Assembly (NCBI RefSeq): GCF_000716535.1
Contig: NZ_JNWV01000025.1
Coordinates: forward strand, 1-64,000
Direction of reading: 5' to 3'
Source of the DNA: Streptomyces flaveolus
Lineage (GTDB): Bacteria; Actinomycetota; Actinomycetes; Streptomycetales; Streptomycetaceae
DNA length: 64,000 nt
Shown here in pieces: positions 25,261-32,458 of the stretch. The notes beneath the pieces are model-generated. The model was given only the letters and a program-made list of their open reading frames with translations. It was not told the origin of the DNA and made no database searches. Position 1 is the stretch's first letter. Each line of letters opens with the position of its first letter. The position numbers were made by a program, and so were the translations under genes.

Positions 25261-26279
25261 CGGACCGCGAACTGAACGCGGCGGGGATCGGCGATCCGGT
25301 GCTGCGCGAGGCGTACCGGCACTGCCGCGCCCTCAACGCGCGGCACGGCAGGACGTACTTCCTCGCCACCCGGCTGCTGCCCCTCGAACGCAGGTCCGCC
25401 GTGCACGCTCTGTACGGCTTCGCCCGCTGGGCCGACGACATCGTCGACTCCTTCGGCACCGGCGCGGACCACCGGCGGCGCGCGGTCGCCCTGACGGAAC
25501 TCCGGCGGAGCCTGGAGCACGGACTGCGGAACGGGCACAGCCACGAGCCGGTGGTCCTGGCGCTCGCCGACACCGCGCACCGGTACGGCATCGATCACAC
25601 GCTGTTCCACGACTTCATGTCCGCGATGAGCGCCGACCTCACGGTGACCGACTACGCCACGTACGCCGACCTGCGGGGCTACATGCACGGCTCGGCCGCG
25701 GTGATCGGACTGCAGATGCTGCCGGTGCTGGGCACCGTGGTGCCGCGCGAGGAGGCCGCGCCGTACGCGGCGGCACTGGGCGTCGCCTTCCAGCTCAGCA
25801 ACTTCCTCCGGGACGTGGGCGAGGACCTGGACCGCGGCCGCGTCTATCTGCCCGCCGATCTGCTGGCGGGCCACGGAGTGGACCGGGACCTGCTGCGGTG
25901 GAGCAGGGACACCGGCCGGCCCGAGCCTCGCATCACGGCCGCGCTGCGCGAGTTCGAGGCGCTGACGCGGGGTGTCTACCGGGAGGCGCTCCCCGGCCTC
26001 GGCATGCTGGACCCGGTCTCCCGTCCCTGTATCCGCACCGCGTTCGTCCTGTACGGCGGCATCCTGGACGCGGTCGCCCAGGACGGTTACTCGGTGCTGC
26101 ACCGCCGCGCGGTGGTCCCGCGCCGGCGCCGCGCGGCGGTCGCCGCCGACGGCCTCGTACGGGCGGTCACCGCGCGGCTGCGCGCCCGGTCTCCCTTCCG
26201 GCCGGGCGCGGCACCGCGTCCGCTGCCCGCCCCGGCGCTCGGCGCATCGGGCCCACCGGCCGCGCGGGAGCTCGTGTGA
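25257..26279 (+). CDS. crtB: Phytoene synthase CrtB
   Basis: A 340-residue squalene/phytoene synthase that joins two GGPP molecules head to head. The first Asp-rich motif is [15 protein letters not shown], the second is [26 protein letters not shown], and [13 protein letters not shown] is the helix between them. ATGA overlap with crtI and GTGA overlap with the Rieske gene show a tight crtI-crtB-Rieske operon. The C-terminal 40 residues are a low-complexity Arg/Pro/Ala tail. Since crtE is broken here, its substrate must come from another prenyltransferase. Confidence 0.93.
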   Translation: MTDRELNAAGIGDPVLREAYRHCRALNARHGRTYFLATRLLPLERRSAVHALYGFARWADDIVDSFGTGADHRRRAVALTELRRSLEHGLRNGHSHEPVVLALADTAHRYGIDHTLFHDFMSAMSADLTVTDYATYADLRGYMHGSAAVIGLQMLPVLGTVVPREEAAPYAAALGVAFQLSNFLRDVGEDLDRGRVYLPADLLAGHGVDRDLLRWSRDTGRPEPRITAALREFEALTRGVYREALPGLGMLDPVSRPCIRTAFVLYGGILDAVAQDGYSVLHRRAVVPRRRRAAVAADGLVRAVTARLRARSPFRPGAAPRPLPAPALGASGPPAARELV

Positions 26280-27292
26280 ACGCCGTCCCGCCCGGCCGAC
26301 GCGGTCGTCTTCCGCTGTCGCTGCGCCGGCGCCCGGTGCCGTGGGAGCGTCAGCGGCCGACCTGGCACGATGCCAGACCGGGCGTGATCGCTGAGGCGTT
26401 GAAACGGGCCCGGGCCCGGCCGTCCGGCAACTGGTACGTCGTCGGTGCGTCGGACGGTCTCCGCGAGGACCGTCCGCTCGCGGGGACCGTGGCGGGTCAG
26501 GAGGTGGTCGTGTGGCGCGGCCCCGACGGCCGTCCGGTGGGCGGGCCCGGTGCCTGCCCCCATCTCGGGGCACCGTTGCGGGACAGTCCCGTTCGCTGCG
26601 GCACCCTGAGGTGCCACTGGCACGGGCTGGCCCTGGACGGCACCCCGTACGCGGGCTGGACTCCGCTGCCGGTGCACGACGACGGCGTGCTGCTGTGGGT
26701 CCGACTGGATGCCGTCGGCGGTGAGACCCCGTCGGAGGCACCGGTCCTCGTGCGGCGGCCCGAGCGGGCACGCGCGCTCACAGCCGTCTTTACGGGGGCC
26801 GGAGTCTGCGAAGCCGAGGATGTCGTGGCCAACCGGCTGGACCCGTGGCACGGCGCGTGGTTGCACCCGTACTCGTTCGTCGACCTCACGGTGGTGGGAT
26901 CACCCGACGGCTCCGGGAGCGACACCGAGGACGGCTTCACCGTCGACGTCTCCTTCAAGGTGGCGGGGCGCCTGGTCGTACCCGTCCGCGCCGTGTTCAC
27001 CGCTCCAGGACCACGCACGGTCGTCATGCGCGTCACCGAAGGAGAGGGCACGGGTTCCGTCGTCGAGACCCATGCCACGCCCCTCGGTCCCGACCGGCTG
27101 GGCCGGCCGCGGACCGCGGTGACGGAGGCGGTGGTGGCCGCGTCCGACCGGCTGGGCTTCGCCGTGGCCCGCCGCGCGGCGCCACTGCTGCGACCGTTGG
27201 TGCGCGCGGCCTCGGGACGCCTGTGGCGCGACGACCTCGCCTACGCCGAGCGGCGCTGGCAACTCCGCTCCACGGGACGCTTCCCCGGCTGA
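26276..27292 (+). CDS. Rieske 2Fe-2S protein in the carotenoid operon
   Basis: A 338-residue protein with a Rieske iron-sulfur domain at about residues 53-135. The cluster ligands are Cys94 and His96 (ACPHLGAPL) and Cys113 and His116 (RCHWHGL), with correct spacing. The rest (about 140-338) has [19 protein letters not shown], which resembles the ring-hydroxylating-oxygenase alpha-subunit region that binds mononuclear iron, followed by a START-like part. DUF5914-type Rieske proteins are linked to actinobacterial carotenoid genes (from memory). The GTG at 26276 overlaps the crtB stop. It may oxidise a carotenoid or intermediate; substrate unproven. Confidence 0.82.
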   Translation: MNAVPPGRRGRLPLSLRRRPVPWERQRPTWHDARPGVIAEALKRARARPSGNWYVVGASDGLREDRPLAGTVAGQEVVVWRGPDGRPVGGPGACPHLGAPLRDSPVRCGTLRCHWHGLALDGTPYAGWTPLPVHDDGVLLWVRLDAVGGETPSEAPVLVRRPERARALTAVFTGAGVCEAEDVVANRLDPWHGAWLHPYSFVDLTVVGSPDGSGSDTEDGFTVDVSFKVAGRLVVPVRAVFTAPGPRTVVMRVTEGEGTGSVVETHATPLGPDRLGRPRTAVTEAVVAASDRLGFAVARRAAPLLRPLVRAASGRLWRDDLAYAERRWQLRSTGRFPG

Positions 27293-27369
27293 GCGCCGCC
27301 CTCGACGCGACGTGCGGTCACCGATCCGTGCGAGGGCAACAAGGGAAACTGGTGAGCCCCGCCTCCGCG

Positions 27370-27711
27370 TCAGCTCCGTCGGGATCGTGTCGCCGCGACG
27401 GCCCGCGCCCGGTCGAACGTCGCCACCGGATCGCGGTGCTGCGTCCAGGGCTCCGCACCGCACCACCGGCCGATCCGCTGGAACTGTTCCAACGCGGCGT
27501 CGTAGCGTCGCGCTTCGACCAGACGGTGCGCCAACAGATGGCGCAGCCGTGGCAGGCGCTCGTCGTGGTCGGGAACCTGGTCGAGTGACCGCGCGACTCT
27601 CTCCAGCATGTACTTGGCCGCAGGAGACGACGGGAGCGCGGCATGGCCGGGCCGCCGCCCGAGCTCCTCCAGGGCGAGCAGGTACAGACCGGCAAGTACG
27701 GGCGTCCTGCG
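27370..27711 (-). pseudogene. C-terminal fragment of a repeat-containing protein
   Basis: The minus-strand frame is open from just after a TAG at 27712-27714 to the stop at 27370 and looks coding throughout: VLAGLYLLALEELGRRPGHA, then YMLERVARSLDQVPDHDERL and YDAALEQFQRIGRWCG, which resembles tetratricopeptide-like helices. No start codon with a ribosome site exists at its upstream end, which abuts the AlkD-like gene start (27727). An ATG at 27609 could give 79 residues. It is probably the 3' end of a larger gene lost by rearrangement. Confidence 0.45.
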
Positions 27712-27726
27712 CTAGCGTCCGCGGTC

Positions 27727-28422
27727 ATGACGATCGTTTCGCTCAGGGAATTACGGGCCGAGTTGCGGGATCTGGCGGAGCCGGCTGTGCGGGCGCAGCA
27801 GGAGCGGGTGCTGAGCCCCGCGGAGGACGACGAACTGCTCGGCGTACGCGTGCCGGTGCTGCGCAAGCTGGCGCGTGCCTACCGCGACCTGTCCCCCGAC
27901 GACGTGGACGCACTGCTGCGCAGCCGTGTCCACGAGGAGCGCTTCGCCGGGCTGCTGGTGCTGGCCGAGCAGGTGCGCACGGCGCGCGGCGCGGACCGCA
28001 AGGCGCTGGTCGACTTCTATCTGGCGCGCACCGACCGCGTGGACAACTGGGACCTGGTCGACGGTTCCGCGCACGTCGTGCTCGGACCGTGGCTGCTGGA
28101 GGGAGATCTGCGGGTCCTGGACGAACTGGCCGCGTCGTCGTGGCTGTGGGACCGCCGGATCGCCGTACTCGCCACGCTGGCACTGATCCGCGAGGGACGC
28201 TTCGAGCCGACGTTCCGCCTGGTGCTGACGTTGCGCCGGGACCCGGAACCTCTCATCCACAAGGCACTCGGCTGGATGCTGCGGGAGATCGGCCGTCGGG
28301 ACGAGCCGCTGATGGTGGCCTTCCTCGACCGGCATCTCGACGAGCTGCCGCGCGTCACCGTGCGCTATGCGACGGAGCGGCTCGCGCCGGCCGAGCGGGC
28401 ACGGTTCGTGAAGGGGCGATAG
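27727..28422 (+). CDS. AlkD-like DNA alkylation repair protein
   Basis: A 231-residue all-helical protein of HEAT-like repeats, matching the AlkD/AlkC DNA alkylation repair family: LGVRVPVLRKLARAYRDL near the N-terminus, then YLARTDRVDNWDLVDGSAHVVLGPWL and IHKALGWMLREIGRRDEPLM. AlkD excises N3- and N7-alkylated purines from DNA. The conserved Trp/Asp cluster (DNWDLVD) matches the active-site region. ATG 27727 follows a stretch where another gene fragment ends on the opposite strand. Single gene, no clear partner. Confidence 0.88.
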   Translation: MTIVSLRELRAELRDLAEPAVRAQQERVLSPAEDDELLGVRVPVLRKLARAYRDLSPDDVDALLRSRVHEERFAGLLVLAEQVRTARGADRKALVDFYLARTDRVDNWDLVDGSAHVVLGPWLLEGDLRVLDELAASSWLWDRRIAVLATLALIREGRFEPTFRLVLTLRRDPEPLIHKALGWMLREIGRRDEPLMVAFLDRHLDELPRVTVRYATERLAPAERARFVKGR

Positions 28423-28645
28423 GGCCCGCGACAGGGCCGGGGCGAAGCCCGCAGGCGGACCGGACCGGCTGTCCCCTTGACGGGGCTGGAAGTGGCCCCC
28501 TTCCGACAGCGGTCCGGCTTACCGGGGGCGTGCGGGCTGGCCTCGCAGACGGGATGAAGCAGGGGTGGCCGGGGAGTTGGGTGTGTTGACGGGGCGGTCG
28601 AATGACCGCCGTGCCGCCACCGGACAGCTAGCGAAAGGCGAGCCC

Positions 28646-29527
28646 ATGCCCCTGCGTCTCGGCGTCTCCCTTCAACCGCGCTGGCCGCTCGACGACGGAA
28701 CCGGTGCGCTCCATGCGGCACGCCGCGCCGAAGACCTGGGCTTCGATCACGTCGCGGTCGGCAACCGCCTCCTGGACAGCGGTTTCGGCCTCGACACGGA
28801 CCCGTTTGTTCTGCTCTCGGCCGTAGCAGGGGCGACGACGCGTCTACGGCTGCTGACGTCCGTGCTGGTCGCGCCGTACTACCCGGCGCTCGTGCTCGCC
28901 AACCAGGCAGCGACCTTGGACGTCATATCCGGTGGCCGTCTGGTCTTGGGCGTCGGCGCCGGCTGGAACCCTGACGAGTTCGCCGCCGTCGGCGTACCCG
29001 CTCGTGAACGCGGTGCACGCACGGACGACCACCTCGCCGCCGCCAAGGCCCTGTGGACCCAGCGCCCGGCGGACTTCGACGGTCCGTTCACGACACTGCG
29101 TCAGGCGCGCCTGGGAGTCCCTCCGGTCACCGCCGGCGGTCCGCCGGTGTGGGTCGGCGGCCACAGCGACGCCGCCCTGCGCCGCGTGCTGCGGTTCGGC
29201 GACGGCTGGTACGGCACCGGGGCGGACGCCGCGGAGGTCACCGACGTCCGGCGCCGCCTGCGTGACCTCGCCGGCGCCGAGCACGCCGACCGCCTGACCC
29301 TCGCTTCGGCCGCGTTCCTTGCTCCACCCGGCGTACCGGCGGCTGTACCGCCACCGGGACTCCCACTCGGCGGCACCGCGCCCACCCCAGCGAGCGTCGC
29401 CGACGACCTGGGGCGGCTCGCCGAGGCGGGGCTGACCTTCTGCACTCTGTGGCTGCCTGTCGTGGCCGAGCATGTCGAGGAAGCCATGGAGTGGGTCGCG
29501 GCCGAGGTGGCACCGCAACTCGTGTGA
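28646..29527 (+). CDS. LLM-class (luciferase-like) F420-type oxidoreductase
   Basis: A 293-residue TIM-barrel flavin/F420 oxidoreductase. LGFDHVAVGNRLLDSG near residue 36, the segment RLRLLTSVLVAPYYPALVLA and SGGRLVLGVGAGWNPDEFAAVG (about 100-121) are the family markers; AVGVPARERGARTDDHLAAAK follows. Such actinobacterial members mostly use coenzyme F420. ATG 28646 follows GAAAGGCGAG. The 223 bases ahead contain TTGACG sequences that may be -35 elements, but no convincing -10. Substrate unknown; no operon partner. Confidence 0.88.
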   Translation: MPLRLGVSLQPRWPLDDGTGALHAARRAEDLGFDHVAVGNRLLDSGFGLDTDPFVLLSAVAGATTRLRLLTSVLVAPYYPALVLANQAATLDVISGGRLVLGVGAGWNPDEFAAVGVPARERGARTDDHLAAAKALWTQRPADFDGPFTTLRQARLGVPPVTAGGPPVWVGGHSDAALRRVLRFGDGWYGTGADAAEVTDVRRRLRDLAGAEHADRLTLASAAFLAPPGVPAAVPPPGLPLGGTAPTPASVADDLGRLAEAGLTFCTLWLPVVAEHVEEAMEWVAAEVAPQLV

Positions 29528-29594
29528 CGCCGTGCGGGGTGAAGGGTGGCCACGAGCACGGCTCGGCCTCGTTCGGCTCCGCCCGGCGGCGGCC

Positions 29595-29951
29595 TCATGA
29601 CCTGAGCCGCCGCTCCTGGGGGTCGAAGCAGATGAGGCCCATCGACGCGGCGACGTGCGCGGCGTAGGCGGAGGCTTCCTCCGCCATGCTGTAGCGCATG
29701 GGGAAGTAGATCAGCGGCCCGCGGGCTTCGCCGATCAGTGGGCCGGTCGACCAGGGCGAGATGTCGTGCTCGTCTTGTGTGATGTCCGGCCAGCGGTCCA
29801 GAAGCGCGGCAACGTAGCGCGTTATCCGCTCGGTCGGGGGGTGACTCTCGTCGCTGTCGATGTAGCGGTCGTACAGGTCGCTGAAGCAGCGGCCCGCTGC
29901 CGCGTCGTCCTCTGGGCGGTCGCCTTCCCAGACGGCAAGGTCATAACTCAT
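29595..29951 (-). CDS. Hypothetical protein (118 aa)
   Basis: A 118-residue soluble acidic protein starting MSYDLAVWEGDRPEDDAAAG. It has LYDRYIDSD, RYVAALLDRWPDIT and SPWSTGPLIGEARGPLIYFP, a mix of helices and strands. The pattern resembles small Streptomyces hypothetical or immunity-like proteins, but no neighbouring toxin was seen. ATG 29951 is 55 bases from the divergent ATPase gene, so they share a promoter region. The upstream in-frame extension lacks coding character. Function unknown. Confidence 0.7.
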   Translation of the reverse strand: MSYDLAVWEGDRPEDDAAAGRCFSDLYDRYIDSDESHPPTERITRYVAALLDRWPDITQDEHDISPWSTGPLIGEARGPLIYFPMRYSMAEEASAYAAHVAASMGLICFDPQERRLRS

Positions 29952-30006
29952 GGGCGAAGGCTGACACAGACCACTGACAACCGCCCCGGCCCCGTAGGGT
30001 CCAGGC

Positions 30007-30639
30007 ATGCTCCTGTGGATCAACGGTCCGTTCGGCGTCGGCAAGACGCAGACCGCCTACGAACTCCGACGTCGGCTTGCCGGCAGTGTCGTCTGCGATC
30101 CCGAACACGTCGGCTTCGGTCTGCACCGGATGATGCCCCCGTCCTCGCGCGGAGACTTCCAGGACCTCGTTGCCTGGCGGCAGGGGGTGTTCGAAGTACT
30201 GGATCACGTCCTGAACAAGCACGTCGGGACGGTGATCGTGCCCATGACGGTGGTGGAGCCCGCGTACTTCCGCGAGACAGTCGGCCGGCTGCGCGAGCAC
30301 GGCCACGACGTACGGCACTTCGCACTGCTGGCCGAGCGCGAGACCGTGCTGCGCCGGCTGCGCGAGCGCGGCTTCGGACACGTTGTCCAGTTCGTCGCGG
30401 GCAAGAACGCGCCCTTGCGCCGGGAGAGCTTCGCCCTGTCCAAGCTCGACCTTTGTCTGGAGCGCCTGCGTGCGGAGGAGTTCGCGGACCAGGTGTGGAC
30501 CGACCACCTGACGGTGCCTGAGGTTGCCGAGCACATCGCCGCTGCCGTCGGCCTGGCACTCGCCCCGAACAGAGACGGAGCGCTGCGGGGCCGTGTACGG
30601 CGGGCCTGGACAGGGATCAAGCACATTCGGTTCGACTGA
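30007..30639 (+). CDS. TmrB-like P-loop ATPase/kinase
   Basis: A 210-residue P-loop protein. The Walker A motif is NGPFGVGKTQTA (residues about 6-17), and the pattern of an acidic pair, an RLRERG lid-like segment and an aromatic-rich middle (PPSSRGDFQDLVAWRQGVFE) matches TmrB/chloramphenicol-phosphotransferase-like proteins. TmrB gives tunicamycin resistance in Bacillus by binding the drug at the membrane (established). Whether this one acts on an antibiotic is unknown. ATG 30007 is divergent from the gene at 29951. Confidence 0.8.
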   Translation: MLLWINGPFGVGKTQTAYELRRRLAGSVVCDPEHVGFGLHRMMPPSSRGDFQDLVAWRQGVFEVLDHVLNKHVGTVIVPMTVVEPAYFRETVGRLREHGHDVRHFALLAERETVLRRLRERGFGHVVQFVAGKNAPLRRESFALSKLDLCLERLRAEEFADQVWTDHLTVPEVAEHIAAAVGLALAPNRDGALRGRVRRAWTGIKHIRFD

Positions 30640-31082
30640 GTGCCTGCTCTCCTCGATCCAGGACTGCCCGATCTGTCCGATATCACAGTAAATGCCCCAG
30701 TTTAGATATCCCAGAGTACTTGCCGGTGAGACACACCCCGGTCTTGACCCTCACGCGCCCGTGCGCCCAGGCATTTTCGCCCCCGCCCCGGCGGCTGTAA
30801 CCAGATCCCCCGCCTGACGGTAAGTCAGGTAAGAACCGAGGAAGCGCTCCGAGGCTCCGGTTCAGCGATGTGTGCCGTGTCACGCACACCAGATGCCGCC
30901 TAAGTTGTCTGCATCACAGCGGAAATGTCCATTTGGCGTCCATGCTCGAAACGGATACCGACTCCCGAAGTGGAGCTTATCGGCATCCTCTTGGGCGCTT
31001 ACTTCCAAAGTGACCCATGCCACAACACTCGTGACATTCCCCTGTTCGACCTGTTCCCCCTCTTCCGCCGGGAAGGTGCCCC
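30640..31082. promoter_or_regulatory. 443-bp AT-richer region upstream of the type III PKS
   Basis: This gap is clearly less GC-rich than its surroundings and has no convincing gene. It contains two GATATC sites about 28 bases apart (30679 and 30704 areas), with TAAA and TTTA just inside them, and an inverted repeat GTGTGC-cgtgtcac-GCACAC (30870-30889). A short frame at 30925-31113 lacks codon bias. The stretch is probably a long regulatory or leader region for the polyketide synthase gene; no promoter could be assigned. Confidence 0.35.
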
Positions 31083-32267
31083 ATGGCCGCTTACCTCTGT
31101 CCTCCTGCCGTGATACACGGCGAGCACACCGTGAAGACCAGCCAGATCGTGGCGGAAGTGCGCGACCGGCACCCACACGCGGCGTGGGCGCCGCGGATCG
31201 ACGGCATCGCAGCCAGTACCGGCATCGAGACCCGCGGCTGGATGCTGCCGCTCGAGACCGCCGTCGCGCCCGGCAACGGCGGCGGCCTGCGGACCGTCGG
31301 CGTCGGGCCTGCCCAAGAGGCGCTGGCACGGGACGGGTTCAGCCAGGAGGACGTGGACCGCGTGATCGCCGCGCTGGAGGCGATACCCACGCCGCAGACC
31401 GTCCAGGAGCGCACCGGGCCGGCCTGGGAGGCCGTGCAGTCCTACGGGGAGCGTGCCGCGCGCGGGGCCCTGCAGACAGCCGGGCTGGACGTCTCTGACA
31501 TCGACTGTCTGATCACCAGTCACTCCACCACCCCGGCGCTGCCGGGTCTGGACATAGCCCTGGCCAACAAGCTTGCGCTCCGCGACGACGTGATGCTGCT
31601 GCCGGCCACGCAGTGGGCCTGTATCGCGGGAACCCGCTCACTGGCGCTGGCCGCGGATCTCGTGGCCGCGGACCCCGACCGCGTGGTCCTGGTCGTCATC
31701 TCGGAGGCGCTGAGCACGACCTACCAGCCCGCGGACGACACCCTGGAGTCCCTGATCGTCCGGTTGCTGTTCGCGGACACCGCGGTCGCCGCGGTCGTCA
31801 CGGGCCGCCCCAGGCGCGAGTCGGTGCTGCGGCTGGACGCAGCCTGGCATCACACCCTGCCCGGCACGCAGGACCTGCACCGCCTGGAGACCCGGGCGGA
31901 CGGCACCCACTTCGTGATGGACCGGCGCGGGCCGCGCGCCGTACAGGAGACGGTCACCGCGATGTGGGAGTGGCTGCGCGTCCGGTACCAGGACCACCCC
32001 GACGCCTGGCACCCCGACGTACTGCTCGCTCATCCCGGCGGGACCCGGGTGCTGGAGTACATGGAGCAGACGATGCCCGAGGCGTGGCCGTCGGGGCTGC
32101 TGGACTACAGCCGGGACAGCTACACCACCGGCAACCGCGGAGGCGCCGCCGTGTTCGACATCCTGCGGCGGGCGCATGACGCCGGGCAGAAGCCGGGCAG
32201 TCGTGCCGTCCTGTACGCGGCGGCACCGGGCCTCACCGCCACCGCCTTGGACGGCGAGTGGCTGTAG
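31083..32267 (+). CDS. Type III polyketide synthase (chalcone-synthase fold)
   Basis: A 394-residue thiolase-fold enzyme. The catalytic Cys lies in ATQWACIAGTRSLALAADL, the His in LLAHPGGTRVLEYM and the Asn in TTGNRGGAAVFDIL, the Cys-His-Asn triad order of type III PKSs. IVRLLFADTAVAAVVTG corresponds to the usual LFGDGAAA block. The C-terminal GFGPG loop reads AAAPGLTATALDGEWL, an unusual variant. Such enzymes condense malonyl-CoA with an acyl starter; starter and product cannot be read. GGGAAGG precedes ATG 31083. No tailoring genes adjoin, so it is an orphan. A strong hairpin follows the stop. Confidence 0.82.
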   Translation: MAAYLCPPAVIHGEHTVKTSQIVAEVRDRHPHAAWAPRIDGIAASTGIETRGWMLPLETAVAPGNGGGLRTVGVGPAQEALARDGFSQEDVDRVIAALEAIPTPQTVQERTGPAWEAVQSYGERAARGALQTAGLDVSDIDCLITSHSTTPALPGLDIALANKLALRDDVMLLPATQWACIAGTRSLALAADLVAADPDRVVLVVISEALSTTYQPADDTLESLIVRLLFADTAVAAVVTGRPRRESVLRLDAAWHHTLPGTQDLHRLETRADGTHFVMDRRGPRAVQETVTAMWEWLRVRYQDHPDAWHPDVLLAHPGGTRVLEYMEQTMPEAWPSGLLDYSRDSYTTGNRGGAAVFDILRRAHDAGQKPGSRAVLYAAAPGLTATALDGEWL

Positions 32268-32286
32268 GACGGGGCCGCGCCACTCG

Positions 32287-32400
32287 TACCAGTACCAGGG
32301 CGCACCACGCGGTACTGGTATGACGCCGCGCCACCGGTACCAGTACGACACCGCTGCCACCAGTGCCAGTACGACACCTCAACCCCATCCGTACTGGCAC
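32287..32400. repeat. Cluster of GTACCAGTAC-type direct and inverted repeats
   Basis: TACCAGTACC (32287-32296) and its exact complement GGTACTGGTA (32311-32320) form a 10-base-pair hairpin with a 14-base loop just after the PKS stop. A further GGTACCAGTACGACACC and AGTGCCAGTACGACACC follow as direct repeats sharing CCAGTACGACACC, then CGTACTGGCACGAGG in inverted form. The first hairpin may end transcription; the alternative pairings among copies could make competing structures. It lies between the convergent PKS and phosphatase genes. Confidence 0.65.
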
Positions 32401-32458
32401 GAGGCACCGGCGCCGGTACCCGCGCACGGGCCGCCCGCGTCTGTGAGGCGTAGCCGCG

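Noticed and set aside
28580..28640. TTGACG sequence as promoter of the LLM oxidoreductase
   Set aside because: No convincing -10 at 16-18 bases.
30683..30889. 68-aa minus ORF in the PKS leader
   Set aside because: No codon bias or ribosome site, and low-complexity translation.
30925..31113. 62-aa plus ORF before the PKS
   Set aside because: No GC3 bias; runs into the PKS start in another frame.
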